Source: Fomes fomentarius
Taxonomy: Eukaryota; Basidiomycota; Agaricomycetes; Polyporales; Polyporaceae
Reading direction: 5' to 3'
Assembly: GCA_022606135.1 (NCBI GenBank)
Contig: JABYQN010000001.1
Coordinates: 372,001-436,000 of the forward strand
DNA: 64,000 nucleotides
Shown here in pieces: positions 34,161 to 44,641 of this stretch (the stretch's first letter is position 1; every line of letters begins with the position of its first letter). The position numbers and the translations under genes are program-made. A model generated the notes under the pieces. The model made no database searches and was not told where the DNA came from. It was given only the letters and a program-made list of their open reading frames with translations.

Positions 34161-34322
34161 GGTGAGAGATTTTCTGAAAGAGCGTTGTTAAGAGAACGGG
34201 ATACAGCACAGCTGTGAGAGAGCGTGAGGGGAGTGTGAGAGAGCGTGGGGGGAGAGCAGGGGGGAACGTGAACCAGCGGCGTCGAACGAGAGCGAGGGAG
34301 ACATGACGGGAGCGAGGGCAGC

Positions 34323-34328
34323 TTTATA
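34323..34328 (-). promoter_or_regulatory. TATA box of PL14 copy C
   Basis: TATAAA on the minus strand 163 bp upstream of the ATG. Between it and the ATG is a pyrimidine-rich stretch (minus strand) containing a duplicated CACGCTCTCTCAC-type motif, a common fungal initiation context. Confidence 0.5.
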
Positions 34329-35393
34329 CGGTCCATGGCGCACGGCACAAAGTAGAAAGGGTCAAACAATACACGGGGCAAAGCCTCGCACCTACCACAT
34401 GATCCTAGACACCGCCGGAGACGCAAGAGTGATAGGGCAGACGCCCATTTCGAAAACAACAATGGGGCGCTTGTTTCGGCGGGTTGATTGTTCTTTCTGA
34501 GACGTCGCCGATGGCCACCGCCTTTCTGCCGGATTTTTTACAGGGTGACATGAATTATCAGAGCAATATGGCGTTCTCTTGAGTGTGAACGTTCAGGCCT
34601 TTAAGCTTCAGGCCTCAGGGGTAGCTTGGCGGCTGGCCCCTACTCTCCTATACCAGTGCGAACGAATTACGCAGAAGCATCAGTTACTCCATTCAGCATC
34701 TAGCATGTTTCAATCCAAATATGGATGGATGTAGATGTGGATGACATACAATGGTAGTATGATACAAAATCACTCGACACCGGACCACCTCCATCAAGGT
34801 GGCGTCCATGACTCCATCCGGAGATGCAATCCATGGCGACTGTTGACGACGTGGCTGCAGGGACTTCAGCATCATAGCTCCGAATGTAACTGCGCCCGTA
34901 ATCAACGCCGGAACGATCTGACTGGGGTCGAAGCAAACCTGAGTGTCTCAGGAGCAGACAGAGCGGGTTGCCTGTGTGATACCAGGATACATCGCGTTTG
35001 AGACCTTGCCGTGTGCTGCTTCATCAACGCTCAGGTCCACAAAGAGCGCAAAGTCACTGTGGACCTCACTACGCCGACCCGATCCGCTCTTGGACTGTTA
35101 CTACGTGCCGCACGCGCACCACATGTTCGCGATGCCAGCGATCACTGTGTCTATGTCAGCTTGCGAGATACTCAGTCTTTACTTCGTCTTGAACATGCAT
35201 ACCTCCTCGTAATACTAGCAGGGACACCTCGCATCAACCGAAACCAAGAAGGGAACAGGGATGAATCGTGTTAAAGCAACAGATCGCCAGACGGATTCGA
35301 ACATTATAAGTAAGTATTAGTATTCAAGCACATCGCGCAAAGCGAACATTTCCCGATGGCCTCAACAGTCTGATGATAGCCGCTCAACGCAGA
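34329..35393. other. Intergenic, no supportable gene
   Basis: Several short plus-strand open frames overlap at 34943-35274 but none has a motif or splice partner. Confidence 0.45.
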
Positions 35394-35444
35394 CCCTAAC
35401 CCGGACGGTTAGGGTTAGGCATTGACCCTAAAAGAGGGTTAGGG
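35394..35444. repeat. Interstitial telomere-type motifs (TTAGGG/CCCTAA) upstream of RAP1
   Basis: Within 51 bp: CCCTAACCC (35394), GGTTAGGGTTAGG (35407-35419), CCCTAA (35426) and GGGTTAGGG (35436-35444), in both orientations. TTAGGG is the telomere repeat of most filamentous fungi. The block ends about 150 bp before the RAP1 ATG. It is too short and mixed in orientation to be a former chromosome end. Confidence 0.75.
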
Positions 35445-35596
35445 CCCGTGCGCAAGGCGTCTAGTGCCTGGGGGAGGCCCCAGGTCTGCTCAAGGTTGTC
35501 CTGACTCCACGGTCCACCACCATCCTGATTTCTCCCTCTTTCCCCTCGGACGCGTCTTCATCAGAGCTGTCGCGCATTCGTGTCCTGGTTATCTCC

Positions 35597-37691
35597 ATGG
35601 AGCGTAGTCCTGACCCACAGCACCTCGTGTTTGCCCCCAATGGCAAACCCGTGCAGTTCTACTTGTGGGGGACAAACGAACCCCACTCTGACTGGGGTCT
35701 GAGCGCAGGTCAGAGAGAGAAACTCACGCAGCAGATCGAGGTGAGTGCTCACTGTGTATTTGTATTCTACACGCATTACGGGACCGCCTGTAACCACAGG
35801 CGGAAGATGGCATACATCTGTCCCGTTGCATAGCGCACGATTCGTCTGCGCGTGCATTTATGTAGTTCGCGTGTCGCTGATAGACGGCATACACAGGAAA
35901 ATGGAGGCGAGCTGTGCAACGACGTGCCCAAGGTTGGCACGGTGATCGTGCATGAGCGCGGCCATGCCGCACTCAAGGAACGATACGCATTGGTGAAACA
36001 TCGATATGCGGAAATGCCGACTTTCGTCAAAAAATGCATCAAGAAAAGGAAGTATGAGCACGAGACGCAGGTGATCGTGAAGCCTATGGGTGGCCGTGCT
36101 CCCGGCACGTGTGTTATCCTTGTTCAAAACCAGCGAGTTCGCGCGTAGCTCACGTCGACGTACAGATCCCGCCAAGAGTACACCCCGGAAGACGACAAGC
36201 ATCTCGTCGAGTACCTTGCCATGGCCATACCTGATCCCAACCAAGGCGGGCGGTCAGGCAACCGGGTCTGGCAGCAACTCGTGGCTTGTGATGTATGTCG
36301 TATCGCGTTGCTCGCCTATGCATATACACCCGTCCTGATAACCACGTCCTACGTGACATCTCCCTCTGTCAGCAACCCGAGCTCGAATGGGCGAGCCGGC
36401 ATACATGGCAGTCCTGGCGGAACCGCTACAAGAAGCAGCAGGTTCCGTTCGACGCGCTCATCGCAAAGGAGGTCAAGAGGAACCCGCCGCCAAAGGACGG
36501 CAAAGGCCGATTCGAGTACGACCGTCGCGTCAACAAGCGCGACATGCAGGACTTCTGGGAGGCGCAGGAGCAGACGAAAGACGACGACGAGGGCTACAAC
36601 GAGTTTGACCGGGAGAGTGGCGACGATAGGGCGCAGGATGCGCCTGCTCCATTCAAACGGCGGCGCACGGATCCTGGATCGGGTAGTGATGATGAAGAGT
36701 TCGAAGAAATAGGACGTCAAGAGTGAGAATCGCACTGTGTTCTCAGTAGTTTACTACTCGCTCACGGGTCGGTGGGTTCGTGTAGGTTCGATGGTCCTCG
36801 CAACTCGCGCGACGCGGCCCCCGCGGTCCCCTCACCCCCTCCCCAGCCTCAGCCTCAGGCCCCCGTTGCTGCGAATCATAGGAAAAAGGGCCCTGCTCCT
36901 CGCTCCGTCGTCCGCCCTTCGAAGCCCAACCCTGCCGCGTCGCAGATGCAGACATCGGGACCGATGAGCTCGCAGGCGACGCTCGTGGACCTTGTGCCGA
37001 CGCAGATGCGGAACGCTCCTCCTTCTCAGCAGCAGGCCGAGGCGGGGCCTGGGCCGCGCACGGTTGCTCTGCGCAAACACCGGCGCGATGCTAAGAAGCG
37101 GGAGGAGGAGGAGGATAGCGACGACGGGAAGGGACAGGACCAGGAAGGAGCGAGCATCGAGGAGCAGCCTGCATCAGCCACCGTGTTGCAAACGAACGAC
37201 GAGCGCAGCGTCGAGGACATCCTGGACCTGACGGACGATACTCCCGATCCGGATCAGTCATCCAGAGAGCTCGACACCGACGACGAGCGCACGCGCCGGT
37301 CTATCCTCCCCTCCAATGCTGCCGTCGCGGGGCGCGCTGTTCCCCTGCTCGACGGCCACGATGAGGAGGAGTTCGCACGGACGTATGCCACAATGATACA
37401 GACCTCGCGACGTGCCTCGGTCCCCCTGCGACCCCCTTGCGTATATTGCGCGACGACGACGGAGACTCGACATCGTCGCACGAGAGCGCTGTGCCTCTCC
37501 CGTATACGCGGGCGAGCGCGGAGAAGCGGAAACAGCTAGCGTATGTCCCTCCGCCTGATACGCGCGCGGCAGCAGCAGCGGCTGCGGTGGTGAGTGCAAC
37601 GTCGGCTGCGGCGAGGCAGACCCAAGGGGCTGCTGAAAGGCGGATTAGCGGGAAAGTGTTGCGCTCCCGGATCGTGCCGAGGCAGCGGTAA
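35597..37691 (+). CDS. RAP1: Telomere protein RAP1 homolog (BRCT + Myb)
   Basis: Shelterin-type telomere component. Six exons (35597-35740, 35897-36108, 36166-36292, 36373-36722, 36786-37411, 37465-37691) join in frame to 561 residues. The N-terminal BRCT-like part runs QHLVFAPNGKPVQFYLWG ... IE-ENGGELCNDVPKVGTVIV. The Rap1 Myb domain follows: QEYTPEDDKHLVEYLAMAIP, GGRSGNRVWQQLVAC, SRHTWQSWRNRYKKQQ. The long middle region is acidic/Pro-rich with a basic KRRRTDPG patch. The last splice (37412-37464) is inferred from frame; without it the protein ends at 37539. I do not see a clear RCT domain at the C terminus, which is rich in Ala and Arg. Confidence 0.85.
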
Positions 37692-37990
37692 GAGGATTCG
37701 TCCTGGGTGCTCTCTGTTTTGGTTCTGGTGATGTTCTCTGGTTTCTGGATGGATGGGACCTGGATTTCGCAATATGGATTCATGCATATCGGTATATAGA
37801 CCATCTCCTAGGTACATAGCAGCAGTGGCAGCATTCAATTATACGTTCTCCCCATATTGACACAGTAGTGAATGTCTTTATACTTGCTCGTCTACCATGT
37901 ACCGTTCTCTCAGTTCACGTTGTGTGTCAATCTCAAGCGATGAAGCGTAACTTGTCCTCCGCGCGTCTGAACATCTCTTCACACTTTGAT

Positions 37991-38953
37991 ATGGCCGACC
38001 ACGACCACCAAACGCACTCTCATGCTCATACTCATGACCACGCAGGACATCATACTCACCCACACGATGGCGATTCAGGTCATGGGCACGAACACGAACA
38101 CCACTTCGCCGCGGCCAACCGCGCATACTTCGACGAACACGCGCACACACATTCCGGCGGCGCAGCAGCGCATCCGCACGCACACGAGCTCGCCGTCCGC
38201 GAGGTCTCCGCGATGCAGCGGTTCTGGCCCGATCTCTTCGATGAAGAGCGTACGGTTGCGATGGACTATGCGTGCGGCACGGGTACGTCCGTCTCTAGAA
38301 TGTGTTGAGCGAGGGATGCACATGCACAGTCATTGTTACGGTCGCGGTGTCTCTGCGAGGCAGGGATGGTCTCGCAGCAGCTGTGCCAGTACGTGAAGAG
38401 TGTCGTTGGGATCGATATCAGCCAGGCTTCGGTCGACTTGTACAACGCCCAGGCGGTGAACCAGGGACTGGAGCCTGAGGAAATGAGGGCTGTGTGCACG
38501 GAGTTGAAGGGTGTGCCAGGCGAGTTGGATGGGATCAAGTTTGATGTCATCGTTGTGAGTACTCAGCACACATACCTTCTCCTTTCGAATGTCGGGAGTG
38601 GAGGGAACACAACATCACCAATATTCTGAATGTCCGCGCTGTAGTGTTGCGCATCGTACCACCACTTCCCCTCCATCGAAGACACTACGCGCGTGCTCGC
38701 GTCCTTCCTTAAACCCGGGGGCTCGCTGCTTGTCGCAGACATCAAAGCCGCTGGGGACAACCGCGAGCTATTCGCGGCGTCTCATCACCACATCGTCCCT
38801 CATACGCATGGGCTGTCCGAGGAGGCGGTGAGGAGTGCTTTCGAGGGCGCGGGGCTCATAGGCTTCCACTTCCGGGATGCGTTTTGGGCGAAGCTCAAGG
38901 CGACGAAAGAGGAGACGCAGTGGTTCGTCGTACGGGGCGAGAAGCCGATATAG
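37991..38953 (+). CDS. Class I SAM-dependent methyltransferase with His-rich N terminus (MT1)
   Basis: Exons 37991-38282, 38364-38554 and 38645-38953 encode 263 residues. Methyltransferase motifs: DYACGTG across intron 1, VKSVVGIDISQASVDLYN, FDVIV then CCASYHHFPS across intron 2, FLKPGGSLLVADIK, EEAVRSAFEGAGL. About 17 of the first 38 residues are His (MADHDHQTHSHAHTHDH...), a probable metal-binding segment. An upstream in-frame Met at 37940 is possible, but the paralog at 43642 also begins MA followed by His-rich sequence. Substrate unknown; the fold resembles small-molecule methyltransferases of the UbiE type. Confidence 0.86.
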
Positions 38954-39467
38954 TTTGAGGAATGGTGTGAGGTTGATGCCGTCAAGGGAGGTTCTTTGTA
39001 TCGCGGGTCTGCGTGCTGATCCCCCAGTACGATGTATTTGTAGGGCCTATCAGGTCATGGAGTGCAATGATTCGCACTTCGAGCGATAGGCGCGATATCG
39101 TGGGCGACGGTGACACTGAGCGAAAGGCAAAACACTCATAGGACAGGATACAAGGTGAGATTCGATGGGCGATTCGTCGACCCTTTGACCAATACTTGCA
39201 GGAACGCTTGGGAGGCGAGACGTCGTCTACATACAAGCCACTTTTCTGTTCCTCCTTGGGCCACTCGAGCTGCAGGACCCTTTCAAGCAGTTCGAGGTCG
39301 TTCGATTCCATCCGACTTCCGCTTGTTCGGGTCGATTTTGCCTCCAATTCAAAGCTGAAGCTACTTCCAAAGCTTCAGAATTACGTAGCAGGCGCGGTGC
39401 CAGCGTGGCATCCTGCGGATGAGTCGAACTCAGTCTTTCCCGCACTTTCCTCCCCTTCACCGGGGGC
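38954..39467. other. Intergenic, no supportable gene
   Basis: 3' flank of MT1; no open frame with recognisable content. Confidence 0.45.
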
Positions 39468-39730
39468 ATGAATGCATGTAACGAGCTGTTACATTCTGAT
39501 CAAATGGTGGTCAATGTACAAATGTATCAAGCGTGATGCAGCACGTTACATTGTATTTACACGCTGATTACACGAGGCATTTTGAGTGTGACTAGAATGT
39601 AACAGGAAAATGCGGTTTATTCAAAATGCCTTTTGCATGAAACACCTTGATACATGGTAATGATATTTTGACAGTGATCAACATGTATCCAGAGTGTAAC
39701 AGCTTGTTACATTCACTGATGCCCCCGGTG
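39468..39730. mobile_element. CACTA-like MITE, 263 bp
   Basis: Inverted ends share CACCGGGGGCAT and continue for about 25 bp with three mismatches, through ATGTAAC. The element is flanked by a 3-bp direct repeat CTT (39465-39467, 39731-39733), the target-site size of CACTA-type transposons. TGTAAC/GTTACA occurs six times, clustered near both ends like subterminal repeats. A second inner inverted pair (TGTATCAAG / CTTGATACA) makes the whole element a loose palindrome. No coding capacity. Confidence 0.75.
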
Positions 39731-40215
39731 CTTATGGTGAAATACAGCACAATGGTGTCCTGATCACTCGCTCGTGGGCCTGCGATCCTACAGTATGGTC
39801 TCGCCCCCTCGACACAAACGTCTCTCCGTCTCCGAGTAGGCACGCACAAAAGGAATTCAAGAAACTTTACGCTGAGGCATGGTGGCAAGCGGGCCATTGG
39901 AGCGCCCTGTCGCCACAGGATGGCGCATACAATGATCAGGCTCCGCCTAGGATACTACTTACCCTGAGCTGGGCCGATCGTGGCCCGCGATATAACGGCA
40001 TATCTATATTGGGCACAGCTCAGCTCCGTGCAAGGCCGGAACCGACATGGTCTGTCATCGAGGCGGTGGTAACATCCCTTGGCTGCGGGCCAAGGTTGCT
40101 CCTGAAGTCAGAGGTGTTGTCAATTCCCATTTTTGTGGCAAGTGAGCGCCTCAGCTGGTCATAGAACCTCATCGTGGTGCGCCACGGACCTTTATATATA
40201 CTGAGAAACTTGGTA
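39731..40215. other. Intergenic, no supportable gene
   Basis: Short open frames only; a 93-codon minus frame (40020-40301) is antisense to the dehydrogenase relic. Confidence 0.45.
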
Positions 40216-40376
40216 TCACCATCTCGAGGGCGATACGATACTACGGACCTGGAGGCATTCGCCTGGAAGAGATACCGGAGCCTCAAGCTGGGGAGAAGCA
40301 AATCAAGATCAAGGTATGTTACCCACGTTTCATAGTCCTGTTCTGAGCACTGATTCTAGTGAACAGGTAGCTTGGT
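40216..40376 (+). pseudogene. Relic of a zinc alcohol (butanediol) dehydrogenase 5' end
   Basis: Plus-strand translation gives RAIRYYGPGGIRLEEIPEP then QAGEKQIKIK, ending in a good GTATGT donor. After a short intron, GTAGCTTG (VAW) is followed by another GTGAGT. This matches the start of (R,R)-butanediol-type dehydrogenases (AIRYYGPGDIRLEEI..., KVAWCGICGTD). The initiating Met is replaced and nothing downstream encodes the zinc site or Rossmann fold, so only the first about 30 codons survive. Confidence 0.65.
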
Positions 40377-40808
40377 GAGTACATATGTGTTCACGAAGGA
40401 CGTGGGTTGGATAGGGTGGACTCGGAGGTGGTTAGAAATGCTGAGACGGCCTGTCCGTCACGTGCCGGATCCCGGCCCGCCACCCGGTGACCCTTGTTGG
40501 CGACCATTGTGGCCTAGTATTAGTCTGCATCTCTATCCTCGCCACTGAGCACAAAGTGAGTATCCCGGGCTCCAGCTATTGTCCCAACATTCGCTTGCCG
40601 GTACGTCATTCCTGATGTAGTGAAGACCAAAGCTAGAATTGAATTCTGCTTACAGACCGCAATCTGTCACGACAATATTCAGAACGGTATAAATTACCCA
40701 CCCAGTTCTCTTGACCCTGGTATGTCCTCTTCCACCTCTCTTCTCTAATTATGTCGACACCTGAACCAACTATAGTCACTGCGCCTCTTACTACCTGTAC
40801 TCCACTGC
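40377..40808. other. Intergenic, upstream region of FunK1-3
   Basis: Contains no recognisable gene; an AT-containing AACGGTATAAATTACCC at 40684-40700 could be a TATA element about 120 bp upstream of the kinase ATG. Confidence 0.4.
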
Positions 40809-43508
40809 ATGTCCAACTCGCTGGCTACGGCAAATTCAGAACCGACCTCGACGCCGACGCCAAACAGAAGAGAAAAGAACTCGGCAGAGGGTAACGCACA
40901 CATGGGCACCTTGATCGACTCCACCTTCTTCTTGCCAACCTTTCTGCCTACTCCCGAATCCGCTAGGCGAGGCAAGACCTCTTCAAAGCCACACGTCATG
41001 CCACAACGGATTGTCGATATGATACTCAAGGCCACCAGTGAACGACAGATAGCAGAAGCCTGGGTGAGTGTCGTAGCCACGCCAGTGTTGGTTGCCGTGC
41101 TCTAACTCCATAACCAGGCAGCATGGTTGACCCCCACTAGTAAGAACGCGAAAGGGCCATGTCCAGGCTATCGACTCGGTCTATCGCAAGATCGATGGGA
41201 TAAGGGCGACACGAACAAGCTCAAGGTGGATGGTGCGCTCTACTTACAAGAAGAGTTCGTTGACGACGGGCTTCCTCACTGGGAAGCTATGCGTGCGCTT
41301 TTGGAGTTCAAAAAGACGGCGGATGGCAGCGTCGATTCATACAACGACAAGACCAAAGGGGACGGGGCTTCAGAAACACGCACAGACGTCCGCGGCCAGA
41401 TCACCTCGTACGTGGCCCACGCCTTCTCTCATCAACACCGCACATCCGTGCTCCTCTTCCTCGTCACGGGGCGCAAGATGCGTGTCACTCGTTGGGACCG
41501 CTCCGGAACCATCTTCACAGAGTCATTCAACTACATAGAACATCGAGACCGTCTCCGTGACATCCTCTGGGGCTTCTCCCTCCTTGGACGCGACAAGCAA
41601 GGCCTCGACGACACTGCCACTCCCTTGGACAAAGACGATGTTGATTACGTCAAGATGGATGTTCTTGCAACACCCTGTGACAAGGACATCTCGGAGGCCG
41701 AAGGGACGATCGTGGACGACGAGTTGGAGCCTCCTTACACTTTCAAGTTTGTGCGCGCCGCGTTCAGGGAGTCTCTCGATGGACATGCTACTCGCTACCG
41801 GTTGACCGTTCCAGTCAAGGATGGGCCCCATCGAACGTTCTTGGTGGGCAAGCCCGTTTTCGTCGCACCCGGTATGTCTGGACGCGGTACGCGTGGCTTC
41901 GTGGCGTGGGATAATACTGCCAATCACTTTGTCTTCCTAAAAGACGCTTGGCGACCCTACTACGAGAATGTCGACACAGAAGGCAAGGTTCTGCGTGCTC
42001 TTCGCGATGCTGGGGTGAAGAACATCCCGACCTACGTCTGTGATGGCGAGATAGAACAGGTCACCGTGACCCGGGAACACTCGGCCAATGCTTCGTCCAA
42101 CAAGCCTCCTGCTAAGACTGGAGGTACGAAGAGGAAGACCCGCGCTTCTGCGAGGGCGTCTGTGCACGACGAGGATGCCTTGCAGGATCCGGAACTGATT
42201 CCTCCGTGCCAAATGATCTCCCCAAACGATTTCGTCAACCGGGGGAAGAACCTGATCCGAAGCTTCCGCCATTATCGTGTGGTCGTCGAAGAAGTATGCC
42301 TGGCTTTGCACAAATTTAAGACCGGAAAACAACTGATGACTGTCGTCCGCGATTGCGTTGAAGGTGAGCGTTGCTGCTTACTCTCGTCTGCAATGCTGCT
42401 GAACCAGTTGTCACTTACAGCGCATGCTGGTGCTGTCAATGACGCGAAGATCCTCCATCGAGATGTCAGCGCCGGCAATATGCTTATATGTCCTACCGTC
42501 GAGCGCGATAATAAAGATGGGAAGCTACGCGTCGTCTGGAGAGGCATTCTGAGTGATTGGGAGCTGTCGAAGTCTCTCGTGTCAGCTGGCCAGTCCGACC
42601 AGGCTCGTCAGCCTGTGCGCACAGTAAGTGATGTATCAGGTTAGGCCTACGCACTTGCTCACTACGTATCTTGTTAGGGCACATGGCAATTCGCATCAGC
42701 GTACATTCTAGACAACCCCGACGAGCCCGTTAGAATCGCGGACGAGATCGAGTCCTTCTTCCACGTCTCCCTCTACAACGCACTGCGATATCTGCGCCAC
42801 AATTGCCCCCACCTTCAAATTGCTATGTTCGATTACTTCGACCAATTCGGGCTTGAAGAACAGCGCTACTGCTGTGGAGACACGAAACGCAATGCCATGC
42901 GGTTCGCCCTCATGCGGACCTCGGGCGGCCGTCCCTACCACTTCTTCGACGACAGCGGCAGCTCAGGACACCCTATCAACTCCATCTTCGGCGTCATGCT
43001 CAACTGGTTCAAGGCGCGCTACATCAAGGTCCGGCCTGGTGGGGCTGACAGTGCGATTGAGCAGTACGTCGACGACGATGACATCGCCGTCCCGGGCCCG
43101 TCTCGGAGGTACGACAAGATGCTGGAGAACCACGACGCGTTCCTGTCGCTCTTGGACGAGAAGCTGAAGCTCGACTGGCCGGTAAACGACAAGGCGGGCG
43201 ACCAGCTCGCGAAGGCGAAGGCTTCGTCTGGCTCTCAGAGTGTGGCCCAGAGCCGATCGGGGCCAGTGCCCGCACCCAACTTTGAGGGAGGCTCCGGGTC
43301 GGAAGACGGAGACGATGGCGAGGTTCGTCGACCCTCTCCCAAGCGTGCGAAGACCAAGGACCCGACAGTGGACGAGGACCCCATAGATGACTTCCCTCGC
43401 CCGCCCCCTGGGCTTGCCCGTCTACGAGGAAACCGAACAAGACGAGGAACGTCCTCGCGCACTCCCGCTCCCTACAATTTGCGACGTAACAAGTCCCGGA
43501 CTAAGTAG
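40809..43508 (+). CDS. FunK1 fungal-type protein kinase 3 (apparently intact)
   Basis: Four exons (40809-41063, 41118-42363, 42421-42623, 42678-43508) join in frame to 844 residues. Landmarks: STFFLPTFLPTPESARR, GPCPGYRLGLSQDRWDKGD, FKVDGALYL-type strand, SYVAHAFSHQHRTSVLLFLV, GRGTRGFVAWDNTANHFVFL, KDAWRPYY, FRHYRVVVEEVCLALHKF. The catalytic loop is ILHRDVSAGNMLI (HRD intact) and the DFG-equivalent is GILSDWELSK, followed by GTWQFASAYIL. The disordered tail carries basic patches and ends APYNLRRNKSRTK. Intron 42364-42420 is 57 nt and also open in frame, so retention would not break the protein. More diverged from the inverted pair than those two are from each other. Confidence 0.9.
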
Positions 43509-43641
43509 ACGTACTTGACTCGTATTTCTTCTCATACTTACTATCAGTGCGCATATACCCAGTCTTTGATTGATATCATACATCGGTCCCTACTGTACAT
43601 TGGTTCGGTTCACTGCGTTCTCTCAAGCCAAGTTCTTTAGC

Positions 43642-44546
43642 TTACGCGCGGCTTTCTGCGGGCTTGACGCCCCTCGCGATGAACCATGTAATCTCCATCT
43701 CGTCCTGCCCGGCGAAGTGCATCTTCTCCTTGCCCGCCACTTTCATCGCGAACTGTCCGAGACCCGCGCCTTCGAAGGTCGTGCGCAACGTCTGCTCGCT
43801 GATGCCGTGCTTGTGGGGGACCAGGCCATGGTACGACTCGGGGACGAGCTGGCGTTGGTCGTCCTCCGCCTTGTTGTCCGCGACGAGGAGCGAGCCGCCG
43901 GGCTTGAGGTAGTACGCAAGGACGCGGGTGACGTCGTCCATGGACGCGAAGTGGTGGTAGGCCGCGCAGCACTACGTTTCCGCGGAGCAGGGTGAGGGAC
44001 GTCAGAGATGTATATGTAAAGGAAAGAAGATATCCGTACGATGATGACGTCGAACTTGGTGTCGTCAAGCTCGCCGGGCGTGCCTTTGAGCTCGAGGCAG
44101 ACCGCCTTCATTTGCTCGGGGGTGAACCCTTGACGAGAGGCCTCGGCGTTGTAGCGGTCGATAGAGGCCTGGCTGATGTCCACACCGACGATGCTCTTCA
44201 CGTACTTGAAAAGGGCCTCCGAGATGAGTCCTGCAGTGAGAGCACGGTACACGTGGTCAGGAGGGAGGCAGAGTCCGCGGCGCAGAGAAGATGTCGACGC
44301 ACCTATGCCGCATGCAAAGTCCATGACGGTAGTGCGCTCCTTGTCGAAGAGCTGAGGCCACTCCGCACGGAAGGCTTCGACCTGCTTGCCAGACATCTCG
44401 CGCCACTGGGGGTACATCTGCTCGAGTTTCTCGGCATGCTCGTCGTAGTACGCCTTGTTTGCGGCGACGAAGTGATGGGCGTGGCCGTCGTGACTCGGTG
44501 CGGCATGAGGAGCGTGGGCGTGGTCATGATTGTGAGCAGTGGCCAT
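43642..44546 (-). CDS. Class I SAM-dependent methyltransferase with His-rich N terminus (MT2)
   Basis: Paralog of MT1. It begins MATAHNHDHAHAPHAAPSHD (nine His in the first 25 residues), then VMDFACGIG-LISEAL across intron 1, VKSIVGVDISQASIDRYNAE, TKFDVII with CCAAYHHFASMDD across intron 2, and YYLKPGGSLLVADNKAEDD, FEGAGLGQFAMKVAGKE. It ends at TAA 43642. Intron positions match MT1. Convergent with FunK1-3 (133 bp between stops). A 5'-truncated near-copy lies at 59188-59781. Confidence 0.88.
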
Positions 44547-44632
44547 TTCGAATCACTATTGATGACTGAAACTTGAAGTCAGGTCACTGGTGATGGTGAT
44601 GGGGGGTTAGTGTTGACTGTTCAGTCGTGAGT

Positions 44633-44641
44633 GTTTATATA
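44633..44641 (-). promoter_or_regulatory. TATA box of MT2
   Basis: TATATAAAC on the minus strand about 90 bp upstream of the ATG at 44546. Confidence 0.5.

Noticed and set aside
34943..35274. Overlapping short ORFs that might be a small gene
   Set aside because: Three phases open over the same 300 bp with no motif; typical of chance in GC-rich DNA.
35394..35444. Possible former chromosome end
   Set aside because: Only a few hexamers in mixed orientation, surrounded by ordinary genes; more likely regulatory or a repair scar.
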